From: Mesorhizobium sp. B2-7-2
GTDB taxonomy: Bacteria; Pseudomonadota; Alphaproteobacteria; Rhizobiales; Rhizobiaceae
Reading direction: 5' to 3'
NCBI RefSeq assembly: GCF_006440775.1
Contig: NZ_VFTZ01000005.1
Location: 235,947 to 299,946, forward strand
Length of the DNA: 64,000 bases
In this document: positions 43,962 through 54,268 of the stretch, one piece after another
Layout of the letters: each line of letters starts with the position of its first letter
Position numbering within the stretch: position 1 is the first letter of the stretch
Notes under the pieces: generated by a model
What the model was told of the DNA's origin: nothing
What the model saw: the letters and a program-made list of their open reading frames with translations, nothing else
Databases searched by the model: none
Made by a program: the position numbers and the translations under genes

Positions 43962-44717
43962 GTGACCGACGCCCGACTCCCCCTGATCGAAATCTGCGTC
44001 GAAGGCATTGACGGGCTGCTCGCCGCGCAGGCCGCCGGCGCCGACCGAGTCGAGCTCTGCGCCAGCTTGATCGAAGGCGGCATCACACCGAGCATGGGCA
44101 CGGTGCGCGCCGCGCTCGAAAGCGCGACCATCCCCTTCCATGTCATCGTGCGACCGCGCGGCGGCGATTTCCTTTACAGCGAGGCCGAATACCGCTCGAT
44201 GCTCACCGATGTCGAAGCGCTGCGCGAGCTTGGCGTCGCCGGGGTCGTCGTCGGCTGCCTGACCGCCGACGGCGCCATCGACGAGGCGCGCATGCGCGCG
44301 CTGGTTGAGGCCGCAGGCCCGCTCAATGTCACCTGCCACCGCGCCTTCGACATGACGCGCGATCCGGCCGAGGCGCTCGAAGCCCTGGTCCGCTGCAAGG
44401 TCGGCCGCGTGCTGACCAGCGGCCAGCGCGATACGGCGGTCGAGGGCGTCGGGCTTCTGGCGGAGCTCGTTCGCCAGGCCGGCTCGCGCATCATCATCCT
44501 CGGCTGTGGTGCGCTCGCCCCCGGCACGATCGGCGAGTTACGCAGGCGTACGGGACTGACTGAGATGCATTTTGCAGCACTTGCGGACGTGCCGAGCGCC
44601 ATGCGTTACCGCAACCCGAATGTCGGCATGGGCGGCACCGACCTCGACCGCGAATACCGCAACACGGTGACCGATCTAGCCAAGGTGGCGGCGACAATCG
44701 CGGCCGCGAAGGCCTGA
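43962..44717 (+). CDS. cutC: Copper homeostasis protein CutC
   Basis: This 251-residue TIM-barrel protein has the hallmark RLPLIEICVEGIDGLLAAQA, GADRVELCASLIEGGITPS, FHVIVRPRGGDFLY and VTCHRAFDM segments. CutC is linked to copper tolerance, though its biochemical activity is unsettled. The likely start is GTG at 43962; upstream in-frame codons exist but give no family-like sequence. Its stop overlaps the next ATG by one base. Confidence 0.9.
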   Translation: MTDARLPLIEICVEGIDGLLAAQAAGADRVELCASLIEGGITPSMGTVRAALESATIPFHVIVRPRGGDFLYSEAEYRSMLTDVEALRELGVAGVVVGCLTADGAIDEARMRALVEAAGPLNVTCHRAFDMTRDPAEALEALVRCKVGRVLTSGQRDTAVEGVGLLAELVRQAGSRIIILGCGALAPGTIGELRRRTGLTEMHFAALADVPSAMRYRNPNVGMGGTDLDREYRNTVTDLAKVAATIAAAKA

Positions 44718-45226
44718 TGGCAAGGACGATGACCAAGCAAATGCTTTCGATCGAACGCGTCTCGCCGGCCGACGAGCCCGCCATCCTCGCGCTCAACAAC
44801 GAGCATGCGGCGGAGCTGTCCTGGCTCGAGCCGGAACGGCTTTCATTCCTGCTCGGGCAAGCCTTCTACACCCGCCGCATCGGCGCGCTCGAAGCCTTCA
44901 TCATGTGCTTCGACCAGGACGCAAGCTACGACAGCCCGAACTTCCTCTGGTTTCGCGAGTGCTATCCGCGCTTTGTCTATGTCGACCGCGTCGTCGTAGC
45001 AGCGGACGCCCGTGGCCGCGGCCATGCCCGACGGCTCTACGAGGATCTGTTCGAGCATGCCCGGCGCGCCGGCCATGCGATCGTCACCTGCGAGGTCAAC
45101 GCCGATCCGCCCAATCCGGCATCCGACGCCTTCCACGCAGCGCTCGGCTTCGCCGAGGTCGGCGATGCGGTGATCCACGGCGGCAAGAAGTCGGTGCGCT
45201 ATTGGGCGAAGCCCATCGTCGCCTGA
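44717..45226 (+). CDS. GNAT-family N-acetyltransferase
   Basis: This 169-residue acetyltransferase has the acetyl-CoA-binding motif A, DRVVVAADARGRGHARRLYED (with RGRGHA in place of Q/RxxGxG/A), and a C-terminal FHAALGFAEVGD. The N-terminal half is DEPAILALNNEHAAELSWL. Its substrate is unknown. It is translationally coupled to cutC (TGATG). Confidence 0.85.
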   Translation: MARTMTKQMLSIERVSPADEPAILALNNEHAAELSWLEPERLSFLLGQAFYTRRIGALEAFIMCFDQDASYDSPNFLWFRECYPRFVYVDRVVVAADARGRGHARRLYEDLFEHARRAGHAIVTCEVNADPPNPASDAFHAALGFAEVGDAVIHGGKKSVRYWAKPIVA

Positions 45227-45301
45227 AGATGCTTCCGAAGCCGCTGGCAAGGACAACAAGCCGCAGCTAATATGGCCGTTCCGCTGCTTGGGGGCGACGT
45301 C

Positions 45302-45790
45302 ATGGCGAGCAATGTCTTCCGCTTCGACGAAAGCTGGGACATCCCTGAAGGCACGCCCCAGGAAGTTTGGGACGTGCTCTCGGACGCCGAGCTCCTGCCG
45401 CTCTGGTGGGGCGATGCCTACAAGGAGGTCGAGCCGCTCGACAGGAAGGGCAAGGGCGTCGTCGGTGCGCGCGCCAGGGCGAGAGCGCGCGGCGCCCTGC
45501 CCTATGAGCTGAACTTCATCATCCAGGCGGCCGAGCTCGAGCCCGGCCGGCTGGTGGTGGTCAAGACCTTCGGCGACTTCGACGGGCTCTGGCGGGCGGA
45601 GCTGTCGCCGTCCGGACGAGGCACGCATGTCGACCTTATCTGGCAGGTCACCGTCGAGAGGCCGATCCTCAAGCTGCTGGCGCCGATTCTGAGGCCGGCC
45701 TTCGCCTGGAACCATCGCTGGACGACGCCGCGCGGCGAAGCTGGGCTTCGCCGCTATCTCACCGCGCAGAAGGCGGCCACGCCAGCCTGA
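45302..45790 (+). CDS. SRPBCC-family polyketide-cyclase-like protein
   Basis: This is a single START-like domain of about 162 residues ([20 protein letters not shown] at the N-terminus, the [20 protein letters not shown] strand pair, and a C-terminal helix [20 protein letters not shown]). I chose the ATG at 45302 because GGGGG lies about seven nt upstream; an ATG ten codons earlier is possible. No partner regulator is adjacent. It is convergent with the acyltransferase gene. Confidence 0.78.
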   Translation: MASNVFRFDESWDIPEGTPQEVWDVLSDAELLPLWWGDAYKEVEPLDRKGKGVVGARARARARGALPYELNFIIQAAELEPGRLVVVKTFGDFDGLWRAELSPSGRGTHVDLIWQVTVERPILKLLAPILRPAFAWNHRWTTPRGEAGLRRYLTAQKAATPA

Positions 45791-45796
45791 GAGCGC

Positions 45797-46819
45797 TCAC
45801 CAATTGCGGTTGAGCCAGCCGCGCGCTGGCTTTTCAACGATGTAATAGCTGCAGAGCGCGCAGGCGAATACAGCCGCCAGCATCGGGATCGCCGCGCTCC
45901 CCTTCTCATCGACGAATTTGTAGAAAGGCTGCTGCCAGAGATAAAGCGAATAGGACCACAGGCCGAGCATTACCATCGGCCGCGACGACAACGGCCCCGT
46001 CAGATAGCCGCCCGCGAAGTCGAGCGTGTTGACGGCGAGCGCCAGCAGCGGCACGCCGACAAGATAATGGATCGTGGTCGGCACCGGATCGAGGAACAGC
46101 AACACGCCGCCAACCGCCGCCGCAAGCGCCACATGCTGGTTTTGCAGGAAAGCCGGCAGGCGCCCGTCGGCCTTGAGCAGGCAGATCGCCGCGGACAGCA
46201 GGATCGAGGCGATATGCACGTCGCTCCGCCAGTAACTGGTCTCGTAGCCCATGCCGAGAACGCCGTAGGAAATAGCGCCGTTGGCCATTGCCAGCAGCGC
46301 CAGCACCACCAGCAGCCGCACGACATTCGCCCGACCGGTAACCACCACGCTGATCAGCGCCAACAGGATATAGGAATGCTCCTCGACGCAGAGCGACCAG
46401 ATGTGGTCGAGCGCGCCGGCGCGGGTGATCAGGACGCCGGCGTAATTGTAGGTGAAGGTCAGCGCCGTCAGCGCCGCTTTCCACTTGAAGGCGATGAAGG
46501 TTCCGGTCAGGCCGATCATGGCGGCAATCACGAACATTAGCAGCGATGGATAGATGCGCGAGAAGCGGCGCTTGAAGAATTTCTTCAGCGGAAAGCGCTC
46601 GATGAACAGGATTTCGCCCATCAGCCGGCCGCTCAGCACGAAGAAGAACTCGACGCCGAGCACGCCGAGATTGAGCCCTGGGACAGGAAAGAAATGGCCG
46701 ACCAGCACCATGGCGATCGACAGGCCTCGCCAACCGTCGAGATAAGCCAGTCTTGCCCTGGCTTCCCTGTCGGTCGCGGCCCGCGGCAGGACAACGGACG
46801 CTGCGGAGATGTCGGTCAT
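45797..46819 (-). CDS. OafA/YrhL-type membrane acyltransferase
   Basis: This 340-residue acyltransferase-3-family protein has about ten transmembrane segments. It O-acylates surface polysaccharide, lipopolysaccharide or related glycans. Key elements are RLAYLDGWRGLSIAMVLVGH (with the catalytic His), FFVLSGRLMGEIL and FFKRRFSRIYPSLL (Arg pair), and HIWSLCVEEHSYILL. The start at 46819 (MTDISAASV) follows AAGGCACGG. In a rhizobium it could modify exopolysaccharide or Nod factor, but no such genes are adjacent. Confidence 0.88.
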   Translation of the reverse strand: MTDISAASVVLPRAATDREARARLAYLDGWRGLSIAMVLVGHFFPVPGLNLGVLGVEFFFVLSGRLMGEILFIERFPLKKFFKRRFSRIYPSLLMFVIAAMIGLTGTFIAFKWKAALTALTFTYNYAGVLITRAGALDHIWSLCVEEHSYILLALISVVVTGRANVVRLLVVLALLAMANGAISYGVLGMGYETSYWRSDVHIASILLSAAICLLKADGRLPAFLQNQHVALAAAVGGVLLFLDPVPTTIHYLVGVPLLALAVNTLDFAGGYLTGPLSSRPMVMLGLWSYSLYLWQQPFYKFVDEKGSAAIPMLAAVFACALCSYYIVEKPARGWLNRNW

Positions 46820-46978
46820 ACCGTGCCTTCGCGACTCGAGGTCCGCATGCGAAACATTGCCCGCACCCCGGACCATCTGGTATTCCCGCCGGATTTATTT
46901 TGCAGTGCGGGATAACTTTGTGCAAGTGCGAAGCCGCAACTCGACAGGCGTTTGCGGCTAAACCATTGCCGCAGCGAA

Positions 46979-47004
46979 AGAAAAAGGGGCCGCGACGGCC
47001 CCTT
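46979..47004 (-). terminator. Rho-independent terminator of the cox-like operon
   Basis: A 9-bp perfect stem (AAGGGGCCG at 46984-46992 with CGGCCCCTT at 46996-47004) has a 3-nt loop and is followed on the minus strand by TTTTTCTTTC. It lies 23 bp after the FAD-subunit stop. Confidence 0.9.
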
Positions 47005-47026
47005 CTTTCATGCATGGCGTCGCCGT

Positions 47027-47824
47027 TCAGGCGTTGGCAGCGGCCACGGCGCGCTTGGCCATCACCGCGATCAGATTGGCGCGGTAATCGGCGGAAGCAT
47101 GGATATCGCTCATCAGCCCCTTTGCCGGCACTTTGAGGCCGCCGAGCGCCGCGACGTCGAAATTCTTCGCCAGCGCCGCCTCGATCTCCTTGGAGCGGAA
47201 GACGCCGTCCTCGCCGGCGCCTGTCACTGCCGCCCTCACCCCGTCCTTGCCCTTGGTCACGAACACGCCGACGATGGCGTAGCGCGAAGCCGGGTTGCGG
47301 AATTTCTGGTAGGCCGCCTTGGCCGGAGCGGTAAAGCTCACCGCCGTGACGATCTCGCTGTCCTTCAGCGCTGTGTCGAACAGGCCCTTGAAGAATTTGT
47401 CCGCCGCAATCTCGCGCTTGTTGGTGACGATCGTCGCGCCCAGCGCCAGCAATGCCGCCGGATAGTCGGCCGCCGGATCGTTGTTGGCGATCGAGCCGCC
47501 GATCGTGCCCTTGTAACGCACCGCCGGGTCGCCGATCAGCGATGCCATATGTGCAAGCGCCGGGCAGGCCTTCTTCAGCTTCTCGTCGGTGGAGACGTCG
47601 TAATGCGTCGTCGCCGCACCTATGGTCACGGTCTTGCCGGACACCTTGATGCCCTGCAGGTCCTTCAGCCGCGAGACATCGACGAGGTCCGACGGTGCCG
47701 CGAGCCGCGTCTTCATCGCCGGGATCAGCGTCATGCCGCCGGAGAGCAGCTTGGCGTCGCCGTTCTTCAGCAGCCTTGCGGCGTCGGCGACGGAGGAAGC
47801 GCGATGGTAGTTGACGGAATACAT
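47027..47824 (-). CDS. coxM: CO-dehydrogenase-like medium (FAD) subunit
   Basis: This 265-residue FAD-binding subunit belongs to a molybdenum hydroxylase of the xanthine dehydrogenase / CO dehydrogenase family. Flavin-binding motifs are LLSGGMTLIPAMKTRL and TIGGSIANNDPAADYPAALL. The C-terminal CO_deh_flav domain follows (SRYAIVGVFVTKGKDGVRAAVTGAG). It is the third gene of the S-L-M set and is followed by the terminator at 46979-47004. It is separated from the large subunit by a 120-bp spacer filled with heptamer repeats. Confidence 0.9.
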   Translation of the reverse strand: MYSVNYHRASSVADAARLLKNGDAKLLSGGMTLIPAMKTRLAAPSDLVDVSRLKDLQGIKVSGKTVTIGAATTHYDVSTDEKLKKACPALAHMASLIGDPAVRYKGTIGGSIANNDPAADYPAALLALGATIVTNKREIAADKFFKGLFDTALKDSEIVTAVSFTAPAKAAYQKFRNPASRYAIVGVFVTKGKDGVRAAVTGAGEDGVFRSKEIEAALAKNFDVAALGGLKVPAKGLMSDIHASADYRANLIAVMAKRAVAAANA

Positions 47825-47850
47825 GTCTCTTTTCTCCCTTCGGGGAAAAA

Positions 47851-47941
47851 GCGAATAGGGAGTAGCGAATAGCGAGTAGGATTATCTATCCGCCGCATCA
47901 CTCTCCTCTTCCCTATTCGCTACTCCCTATTCGCTATTCGC
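47851..47941. repeat. Inverted arrays of heptamer GARTAGY/G, spacer 1
   Basis: The left array (47851-47880) consists of units such as GAATAGG, GAGTAGC, GAATAGC. The right array (47911-47941) is its inverse. A perfect 22-bp inverted repeat joins 47851-47872 and 47913-47934 with a 40-nt loop. It fills the coxM-coxL spacer and ends 4 bp from the coxL stop. Confidence 0.85.
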
Positions 47942-47944
47942 TTT

Positions 47945-50290
47945 TCAATGCTTCGCCCTAATGGCCGACCACACCGTGGCGGGCGACGCCGGCATGGCGA
48001 TGTCGACGACGCCGAGCGCATCTGTGATGGCGTTGATGACCGCCGGCGGCGAACCGATGGCGCCGGCCTCGCCGCAGCCTTTGACGCCGAGCGGATTGCC
48101 CGGGCACGGCGTGTTCGAGGTCGAGACCTTGAAGGACGGCAGGTCGGCCGCGCGTGGCATGGTGTAGTCCATGTAGCTTGCCGTCAGGAGCTGGCCGCTG
48201 GCGTCGTAATGCGCGCCTTCCAGCAACGCCTGGCCGACGCCCTGGGCGATGCCGCCATGCACCTGCCCTTCGACGATCATCGGATTGATGATGTTGCCGA
48301 AATCGTCGGCCGCGACGAACTGGATGATCTCCGTCATACCGGTTTCCGGATCGATCTCGACCTCGCAGATGTAGCAGCCGGCCGGGAAGGTGAAGTTGGA
48401 CGGATCGTAGAAGGCCGTCTCCTTCAGCCCGGGCTCCATGCCCGCCGGCAAATTGTGGGCGGTGTAGGAGGCAAGCGCCACCTGGAACCAGGGCAGGCTC
48501 TTGTCGGTGCCCGCGACCTTGACCTCGCCATTCTCGATGACGATGTCGCCCTCGTCCGCCTCCAGCAGATGCGCGGCGATCTTCTTGGCCTTGGCCTCGA
48601 CCTTGTCGAGCGCCTTGACGATGGCCGACATGCCGACGGCGCCGGAACGCGAGCCGTAGGTGCCCATGCCCATCTGCACCTTGTCGGTGTCGCCATGCAC
48701 GATCGAGACGGAATCGATCGGCACGCCGAAGCGCTGGGTGACCAGTTGCGCGAATGTCGTCTCATGGCCCTGGCCATGGCTGTGCGAGCCGGTGAGCACC
48801 TCGATCGTGCCGGCGGCATTGACGCGCACCTCCGCCGATTCCCAGAGGCCGACGCCGGCGCCGAGCGAGCCGACCGCCGATGACGGCGCCAGGCCACAGG
48901 CCTCGATATAGCAGCTCATGCCAATGCCGCGCAGCTTGCCCTGCTTGGCGGCGTCGGCACGGCGCTTGGTGAAGCCGGCATAGTCGGCGGCCTTCATCGC
49001 CGCATCGAGCGAAGCGTTATAATCGCCCGCGTCATAGTTCATGATGACCGGCGTCTGGTGCGGGAAGGACGTGATGAAATTGCGGCGTCGGAGTTCCGCC
49101 GGCGACACGCCAAGCTCGCGCGCCGCGGTCTCCATCGTGCGCTCGAGCACATAGGTGGCCTCCGGCCGCCCAGCCCCGCGATAGGCATCGACGGGCGCAG
49201 TGTTGGTATAGACGGTGCGCACACTGGCGTGGATCGCCGGGATGTCGTACTGGCCCGACAGCAGCGTGGCGTAGAGATAGGTCGGCACGCAGGACGAGAA
49301 CAGCGACATGTAGGCGCCGAGATTGGCTATCGTATCGACCTTGAGGGCGGTAATGCGGTTGTCCTTGTCGAAGGCCATCTCGACCGTCGAGACATGGTCG
49401 CGGCCATGCGCGTCCGACAGGAAGCTTTCGGTGCGGTCGGCCACCCATTTGACAGGGACACCGGTCTTCTTCGATGCCCACAGGCAGACGATCTCTTCCG
49501 GATAGATGTAGATCTTGGAGCCGAAGCCGCCGCCGACATCGGGCGCGATCACGCGCAGCTTGTTTTCCGGCGCGACGTTGTAGAAGGCGCTCATCACCAG
49601 TCGCGCGACATGCGGGTTTTGCGACGTCGTCCAGCAGGTATAATGGTCTTCCGCCTTGTCGTAGTGCCCGAGCGCCGCGCGCGGCTCCATCGCATTCGGC
49701 ACCAGCCGGTTGTTGACGATCTTCATGCGCGTGACATGGGCCGCCGAATTGATCGCCGCGTCGGTCGCCTTGGCGTCGCCGAGCTCCCAGTCGAAGATCA
49801 GATTGTTCTCGGCCTCGGCATGGATCTGCGGCGCGCCGGGTTGAATGGCCTTCGTGGCATCGACCACGGCCTTCAGTTCCTTATAGGTGATCTCGACCGC
49901 TTCGGCCGCGTCGCGCGCCTGACCCTTGGTGTCGGCGACGACGACGACCACGGCGTCGCCGACATAGCGCACCTTGTCGACAGCGAGCGGCGACCACGCG
50001 CCCATCTTCATCGGCGTGCCGTCCTTGGAATGGATCATCCAGCCGCAGATCAGATTGCCGATGCCGTCGGCCTTGAGCTCCTTGCCCGTCAGGACGCCGA
50101 CGACGCCCGGCATGGCCTGCGCCTTCTTCACGTCGATCTTCTTGATCTGCGCATGCGCGTGCGGGCTGCGCACGAACACCGCGTGCTTCATGCCGGGGAC
50201 CACCATGTCGTCGACATAGCGGCCGCCGCCGGTGATGAACCTCTTGTCTTCCTTGCGCGCCACGCGGGCGCCCACGCCTTCGATACCCAT
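47945..50290 (-). CDS. coxL: CO-dehydrogenase-like large (molybdopterin) subunit, form II
   Basis: This 781-residue molybdopterin-cytosine-dinucleotide-binding catalytic subunit has [23 protein letters not shown] at the N-terminus, then the active-site loop [16 protein letters not shown] (near residue 367). Binding segments include [28 protein letters not shown] and [20 protein letters not shown]. The loop AYRGAGR marks form II; true form I CO oxidisers have AYRCSFR with the Cu-ligand cysteine, which is missing here. I therefore infer a molybdenum hydroxylase for another substrate, or at most slow CO oxidation. A good GGAGG precedes the ATG. Confidence 0.92.
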   Translation of the reverse strand: MGIEGVGARVARKEDKRFITGGGRYVDDMVVPGMKHAVFVRSPHAHAQIKKIDVKKAQAMPGVVGVLTGKELKADGIGNLICGWMIHSKDGTPMKMGAWSPLAVDKVRYVGDAVVVVVADTKGQARDAAEAVEITYKELKAVVDATKAIQPGAPQIHAEAENNLIFDWELGDAKATDAAINSAAHVTRMKIVNNRLVPNAMEPRAALGHYDKAEDHYTCWTTSQNPHVARLVMSAFYNVAPENKLRVIAPDVGGGFGSKIYIYPEEIVCLWASKKTGVPVKWVADRTESFLSDAHGRDHVSTVEMAFDKDNRITALKVDTIANLGAYMSLFSSCVPTYLYATLLSGQYDIPAIHASVRTVYTNTAPVDAYRGAGRPEATYVLERTMETAARELGVSPAELRRRNFITSFPHQTPVIMNYDAGDYNASLDAAMKAADYAGFTKRRADAAKQGKLRGIGMSCYIEACGLAPSSAVGSLGAGVGLWESAEVRVNAAGTIEVLTGSHSHGQGHETTFAQLVTQRFGVPIDSVSIVHGDTDKVQMGMGTYGSRSGAVGMSAIVKALDKVEAKAKKIAAHLLEADEGDIVIENGEVKVAGTDKSLPWFQVALASYTAHNLPAGMEPGLKETAFYDPSNFTFPAGCYICEVEIDPETGMTEIIQFVAADDFGNIINPMIVEGQVHGGIAQGVGQALLEGAHYDASGQLLTASYMDYTMPRAADLPSFKVSTSNTPCPGNPLGVKGCGEAGAIGSPPAVINAITDALGVVDIAMPASPATVWSAIRAKH

Positions 50291-50316
50291 TGCGGAAATT
50301 CCTCCGGAATTTAGGG

Positions 50317-50434
50317 GAGTAGTGAGTAGCGAATAGTGAGTAGGAAAAGATTGGAGTAGAGGTCGGTCACAGAGACGCCGACCATTCGCTACTCACTACT
50401 CACTACTCACTATTCGCTACTCACTACTCACTCA
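50317..50434. repeat. Inverted arrays of heptamer GARTAGY, spacer 2
   Basis: The left array (50317-50343) has units GAGTAGT, GAGTAGC, GAATAGT, GAGTAGG. The right array (about 50384-50434) is a longer inverse run of about seven units. A perfect 27-bp inverted repeat joins 50317-50343 and 50403-50429. It fills the 146-bp coxL-coxS spacer and runs to within 3 bp of the coxS stop. Confidence 0.85.
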
Positions 50435-50436
50435 TC

Positions 50437-50937
<501 letters not shown>

Positions 50938-51200
50938 GCAGCCTCCCTGGGTATTAACCTTGGTCCTCGCCTTGCCGATGCCGTGCCTGTGCTTCGGCAG
51001 CGCGCTATTTGCGTACCGTACAACGCGCAAAACAGTGCTGCCAGCGCTGCGTCCCTTGTACTTTCGGTCATGGCCGACAAGCTGTTGAGCATGCCGCCCG
51101 GCCCATTGCCAAATCAGGGATTGAGGGCAAAGATGCCCTCGACGCGAAGCGTGCCTGACACGCATAAGAAAAGACACGCATAAAACAGCGTTGGAGGAAA

Positions 51201-52385
51201 TTGCGGAGAAGGCGGCTGGCCAGTTCTAGCACACGCTATGCATCGGGCCTTTCGGCGCTCACCACGGATGAGCCCGACCCGAATGTTTTTGCCCGGGCCA
51301 TCGCGGCCGAAGCCGCAATCGTCGACGCCGGCTTCGCGCTTTTGTTCTTCTCCCAGAGCTTGGTCGACGCGGCAGCGCTCGCACAGGCGTTGACGGTACA
51401 CGCGCCGTCGCTTGCCTATGCCGGCTGCTCGACCGCCGGCGAAATCACGCCGCAGGGGCTGGAGGAAGGACATGTCCTTGCCCTGCTTTTGCCGTCGGCA
51501 TCGTTTTCGACCGTCTCCACCATGGTCGAGAACCTCTCCTCGTCGGGCATGGACCGGATCACCGGCGAGGTCGCCTCGCTGCGGCGCCTGCTGCGCGGGC
51601 GCGTCGGCCAGGATCGGGCCAAGAACATATTCGCGCTCTGCTTCATCGACGGATTGTCTTATGCCGAGGAAGCGGTGACCTCGGCCATCCACTGGGGGCT
51701 GGACGACATTCCGCTGATCGGCGGCTCGGCCGGCGACGACCTGAAATTCGAGACGACCAGGCTGATCGCCAACGGCACGGTCGCGTCCGACAGCGCCATC
51801 GTCGTGCTGGTCGCGACCGAGATCCCCTTCCACGTCTTCAAGACCGACAATTTCATTCCGACCGACGAGAAGCTGGTGGTGACGGCGTCCGACCCGGACC
51901 ACCGTGTCGTGCGCGAGTTCAACGCCACCAACGCGGCGGAAGAATATGCCGCCTCCGTCGGCATCATGCCGCAGACGCTGACGCCGCTGAGCTTTGCCTC
52001 GCACCCCGTGGTGGTGAAGGTCGGCGGCGAATATTACTGCCGGTCGATCCAGCGCATGCACCCCGACGGCTCGCTGTCGTTCTTCTGCGCCATTGACGAC
52101 GGCGTGGTGCTTTCCATCGCCCAGCCCAAAAACATGGTCGAAGCGACGCGCACCGCTCTCCAGGACGTCGAGCATCGGCTTGGCGGCATCGACATGATCC
52201 TCGGTTTCGACTGCGTGCTGCGCCGGCTCGACGCGCGCAACCGCCAGGTCTTTCGCGACATTTCCGAGCTCTACCGGACCAACAAGGTGATCGGCTTCGG
52301 CACCTATGGCGAGCAGTATCGTTCGATGCACCTCAACCAGACCTTTACCGGCATCGCCTTCGGCGAGCGCCAGGCGGCCGAGTGA
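51201..52385 (+). CDS. FIST-domain sensory protein (NosP-like)
   Basis: This 394-residue protein contains FIST-N (about residues 30-230; [23 protein letters not shown], then [14 protein letters not shown]) and FIST-C (about 240-380; [17 protein letters not shown], then [20 protein letters not shown] ending TFTGIAFG). FIST proteins are small-ligand sensors; NosP members bind heme and nitric oxide and inhibit a partner kinase encoded next door. The kinase at 52392 begins 6 bp later, matching that arrangement. The only upstream start is TTG at 51201, with GGAGG unusually close (3 nt), so the exact start is uncertain. It is divergent from the cox-like operon. Confidence 0.87.
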   Translation: MRRRRLASSSTRYASGLSALTTDEPDPNVFARAIAAEAAIVDAGFALLFFSQSLVDAAALAQALTVHAPSLAYAGCSTAGEITPQGLEEGHVLALLLPSASFSTVSTMVENLSSSGMDRITGEVASLRRLLRGRVGQDRAKNIFALCFIDGLSYAEEAVTSAIHWGLDDIPLIGGSAGDDLKFETTRLIANGTVASDSAIVVLVATEIPFHVFKTDNFIPTDEKLVVTASDPDHRVVREFNATNAAEEYAASVGIMPQTLTPLSFASHPVVVKVGGEYYCRSIQRMHPDGSLSFFCAIDDGVVLSIAQPKNMVEATRTALQDVEHRLGGIDMILGFDCVLRRLDARNRQVFRDISELYRTNKVIGFGTYGEQYRSMHLNQTFTGIAFGERQAAE

Positions 52386-52391
52386 GCGTTG

Positions 52392-53729
52392 ATGCCGCTT
52401 CGCGACATCGACGACCTCGAAAGGCTGAAGAAGATCAACGCCGCGCTGGTCAGCCGCGTCGAGCGCTCGATGGACCAGCAGGGCAACGCCTTCTCGCTGT
52501 TCCAGACCGCGATCTCGCTGGAAAACCGGGTGCGCAACCGCACCGAGGAACTGCATGCGACGCTGCGCCGGCTCGAACAGTCGAACATCGACCTCAGCGC
52601 GGCGAAGGAGAGCGCCGAGCTGGCGAACCTCTCCAAGACCAGGTTTCTCGCCGCCGCCAGCCACGATGTGCTGCAGCCGCTGAATGCCGCGCATCTCTCG
52701 GTCTCGGCGCTGGCAGAGGTCCAGGCCAGCGATGAAGGCAGGAAGCTGGTGCGTCAGGTCGAGCGCTCGCTGGAGACGATGGAAGACCTGCTGCGCACCC
52801 TGCTCGACATCTCCAAGCTCGACGCCGGCGTGGTGCAGCCCGAGATCGGCGATGTCAGCCTGGAGGCGCTGTTCTCCTCGCTGCGCTCGGATTTCCTTCC
52901 GGAAGCGGCAAAGAAAGGCCTGTCGCTTAAATTCCGCCCCGTCAATGTCGCGGTACGTTCCGACCGCACGCTGCTCAGGCGTATCCTGCAGAACATCCTC
53001 TCCAACGCGCTGCGCTACACCCGCTCCGGTGGCGTGCTGGTCGGCACAAGGCATCGCGGCGACACCATCCGCATCGACGTCGCCGACACTGGTTGCGGCA
53101 TCCCCGAGGACCAGCGCGAGGCGGTGTTCGAGGAATTTCACCGCGGCACCTCCACGCTTGCCGATGCCGGGCTCGCCGGCGGGCTCGGTCTCGGCCTGGC
53201 CATCGTGCGCCGCATGGCGGCCGCCCTCGGCCACCCGGTGACCTTTTCCTCCAAGGTCGGGCGCGGCACCATCTTCCATATCGACGTGCCGGTCGGCATG
53301 GCCGCGGCCGAACCGGCGATGGCCGCCGCCGACATGGAGCGGCCGCGCGGCTACGGCCTGTTCGGGACCAAGGTGCTGTTGGTCGAAAACGACGCCGACG
53401 TGCTCTCGGCAATGACCTCGCTGCTCGAGCGCTGGCAATGCCTGGTGCGCGCCGCGACCTCGACCGACGATGCGCTCGACCTGCTCGGCGACACCGCCTG
53501 GGTGCCCGACATCGTCATCGCCGACCAGCATCTCGACGGCGGCGACCTCGGCACGTCAACGATCGCCGACGTGCGCGACTATCTCGGCCGGACCGTGCCG
53601 GCGCTGATCGTCACCGCCGACGGCTCCGAACCCGTCGCCAAGGCCGCCCGCGCCGCCGGCATAGAGCTGATGCGCAAGCCGCTGAAACCGGCGCAATTGC
53701 GGGCGCTCTTGGCGCATTTGCTGGCTTAG
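52392..53729 (+). CDS. Hybrid sensor histidine kinase/response regulator (NahK-like)
   Basis: This 445-residue cytoplasmic kinase has no transmembrane segment or PAS domain. It has a coiled-coil N-terminus (about residues 1-80) and an H-box FLAAASHDVLQPLNAAHLSV (His about 91; the HDVLQPL form is typical of the NahK/ErcS' group). The N-box is QNILSNALRYT, the G boxes DTGCGIPEDQ and GLGLGLAIV, and a C-terminal receiver domain (VLLVENDADV, phospho-acceptor Asp about 378 in VIADQHLDGG, Lys in LMRKPLKP) completes the protein. It is almost certainly cotranscribed with the FIST gene and probably regulated by it. Confidence 0.9.
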   Translation: MPLRDIDDLERLKKINAALVSRVERSMDQQGNAFSLFQTAISLENRVRNRTEELHATLRRLEQSNIDLSAAKESAELANLSKTRFLAAASHDVLQPLNAAHLSVSALAEVQASDEGRKLVRQVERSLETMEDLLRTLLDISKLDAGVVQPEIGDVSLEALFSSLRSDFLPEAAKKGLSLKFRPVNVAVRSDRTLLRRILQNILSNALRYTRSGGVLVGTRHRGDTIRIDVADTGCGIPEDQREAVFEEFHRGTSTLADAGLAGGLGLGLAIVRRMAAALGHPVTFSSKVGRGTIFHIDVPVGMAAAEPAMAAADMERPRGYGLFGTKVLLVENDADVLSAMTSLLERWQCLVRAATSTDDALDLLGDTAWVPDIVIADQHLDGGDLGTSTIADVRDYLGRTVPALIVTADGSEPVAKAARAAGIELMRKPLKPAQLRALLAHLLA

Positions 53730-53794
53730 CTGATATACTTGGGGAATTTCATTTTGAGAGAAGATCGATCAATCAGCCGTGAACGGAGAGACGT

Positions 53795-54229
53795 TTGACC
53801 GTCTACGATGATGAAATCAGAGAATCATTAGAAGCTCTTTTTTTGTCAGGGGAATTGGTCGACTTGGGTGACTCCTCCCACTTTTTCCGACTGCTGGAAA
53901 GGAGTTTTCCCGTCTCCGGATCAAAGATCGATTGGATTAAGCTCCCAAAAAGGGCAACAAAAGGCACCGAGGACGACCTCGATTTCGCGCGGTTCTTTGA
54001 GGAAATCGCCTCAGAACAGGAGCTTTTTGGAGACGTTATATATGTTGGAGATAGCTTGACCGATCTTGCGCTCAAGTCTCACATCGACATCATGATCGAT
54101 ATTCTGCCATTACTCATAGAAATACCTCAGCACCACTATTTCATAGATTCGGAATATAGATGGTGCATATGCCTCAGCATGGAAGGAGACATGGACTTTG
54201 GCATAAGTCCATACGTACATACTGCTTAG
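53795..54229 (+). CDS. Orphan AT-richer small acidic protein
   Basis: This 144-residue acidic, soluble protein has no signal peptide or membrane segment; its sequence includes SSHFFRLLERSFPVSGSKID and HHYFIDSEYRWCICLSMEGD. Codon use differs visibly from its neighbours (many AT-ending codons, TTA, ATA, AGA). The likely start is TTG at 53795 with GGAGAG upstream. The size, acidity and isolated position resemble toxin-immunity orphans, but I recognise no family and no toxin gene is beside it. It separates the kinase from the response regulator. Confidence 0.6.
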   Translation: MTVYDDEIRESLEALFLSGELVDLGDSSHFFRLLERSFPVSGSKIDWIKLPKRATKGTEDDLDFARFFEEIASEQELFGDVIYVGDSLTDLALKSHIDIMIDILPLLIEIPQHHYFIDSEYRWCICLSMEGDMDFGISPYVHTA

Positions 54230-54268
54230 TGAACTAAGTTCGCATGAAACCGCCTCCGCTAAACGGTC

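Noticed and set aside
47851..50434. CRISPR array as an explanation for the heptamer repeats
   Set aside because: Units are 7 bp with no spacers and are arranged as inverted arrays; no cas genes are present.
51114..53531. 805-codon minus-strand frame opposite the FIST and kinase genes
   Set aside because: Both plus-strand genes have complete, recognisable domains; the reverse frame has none.
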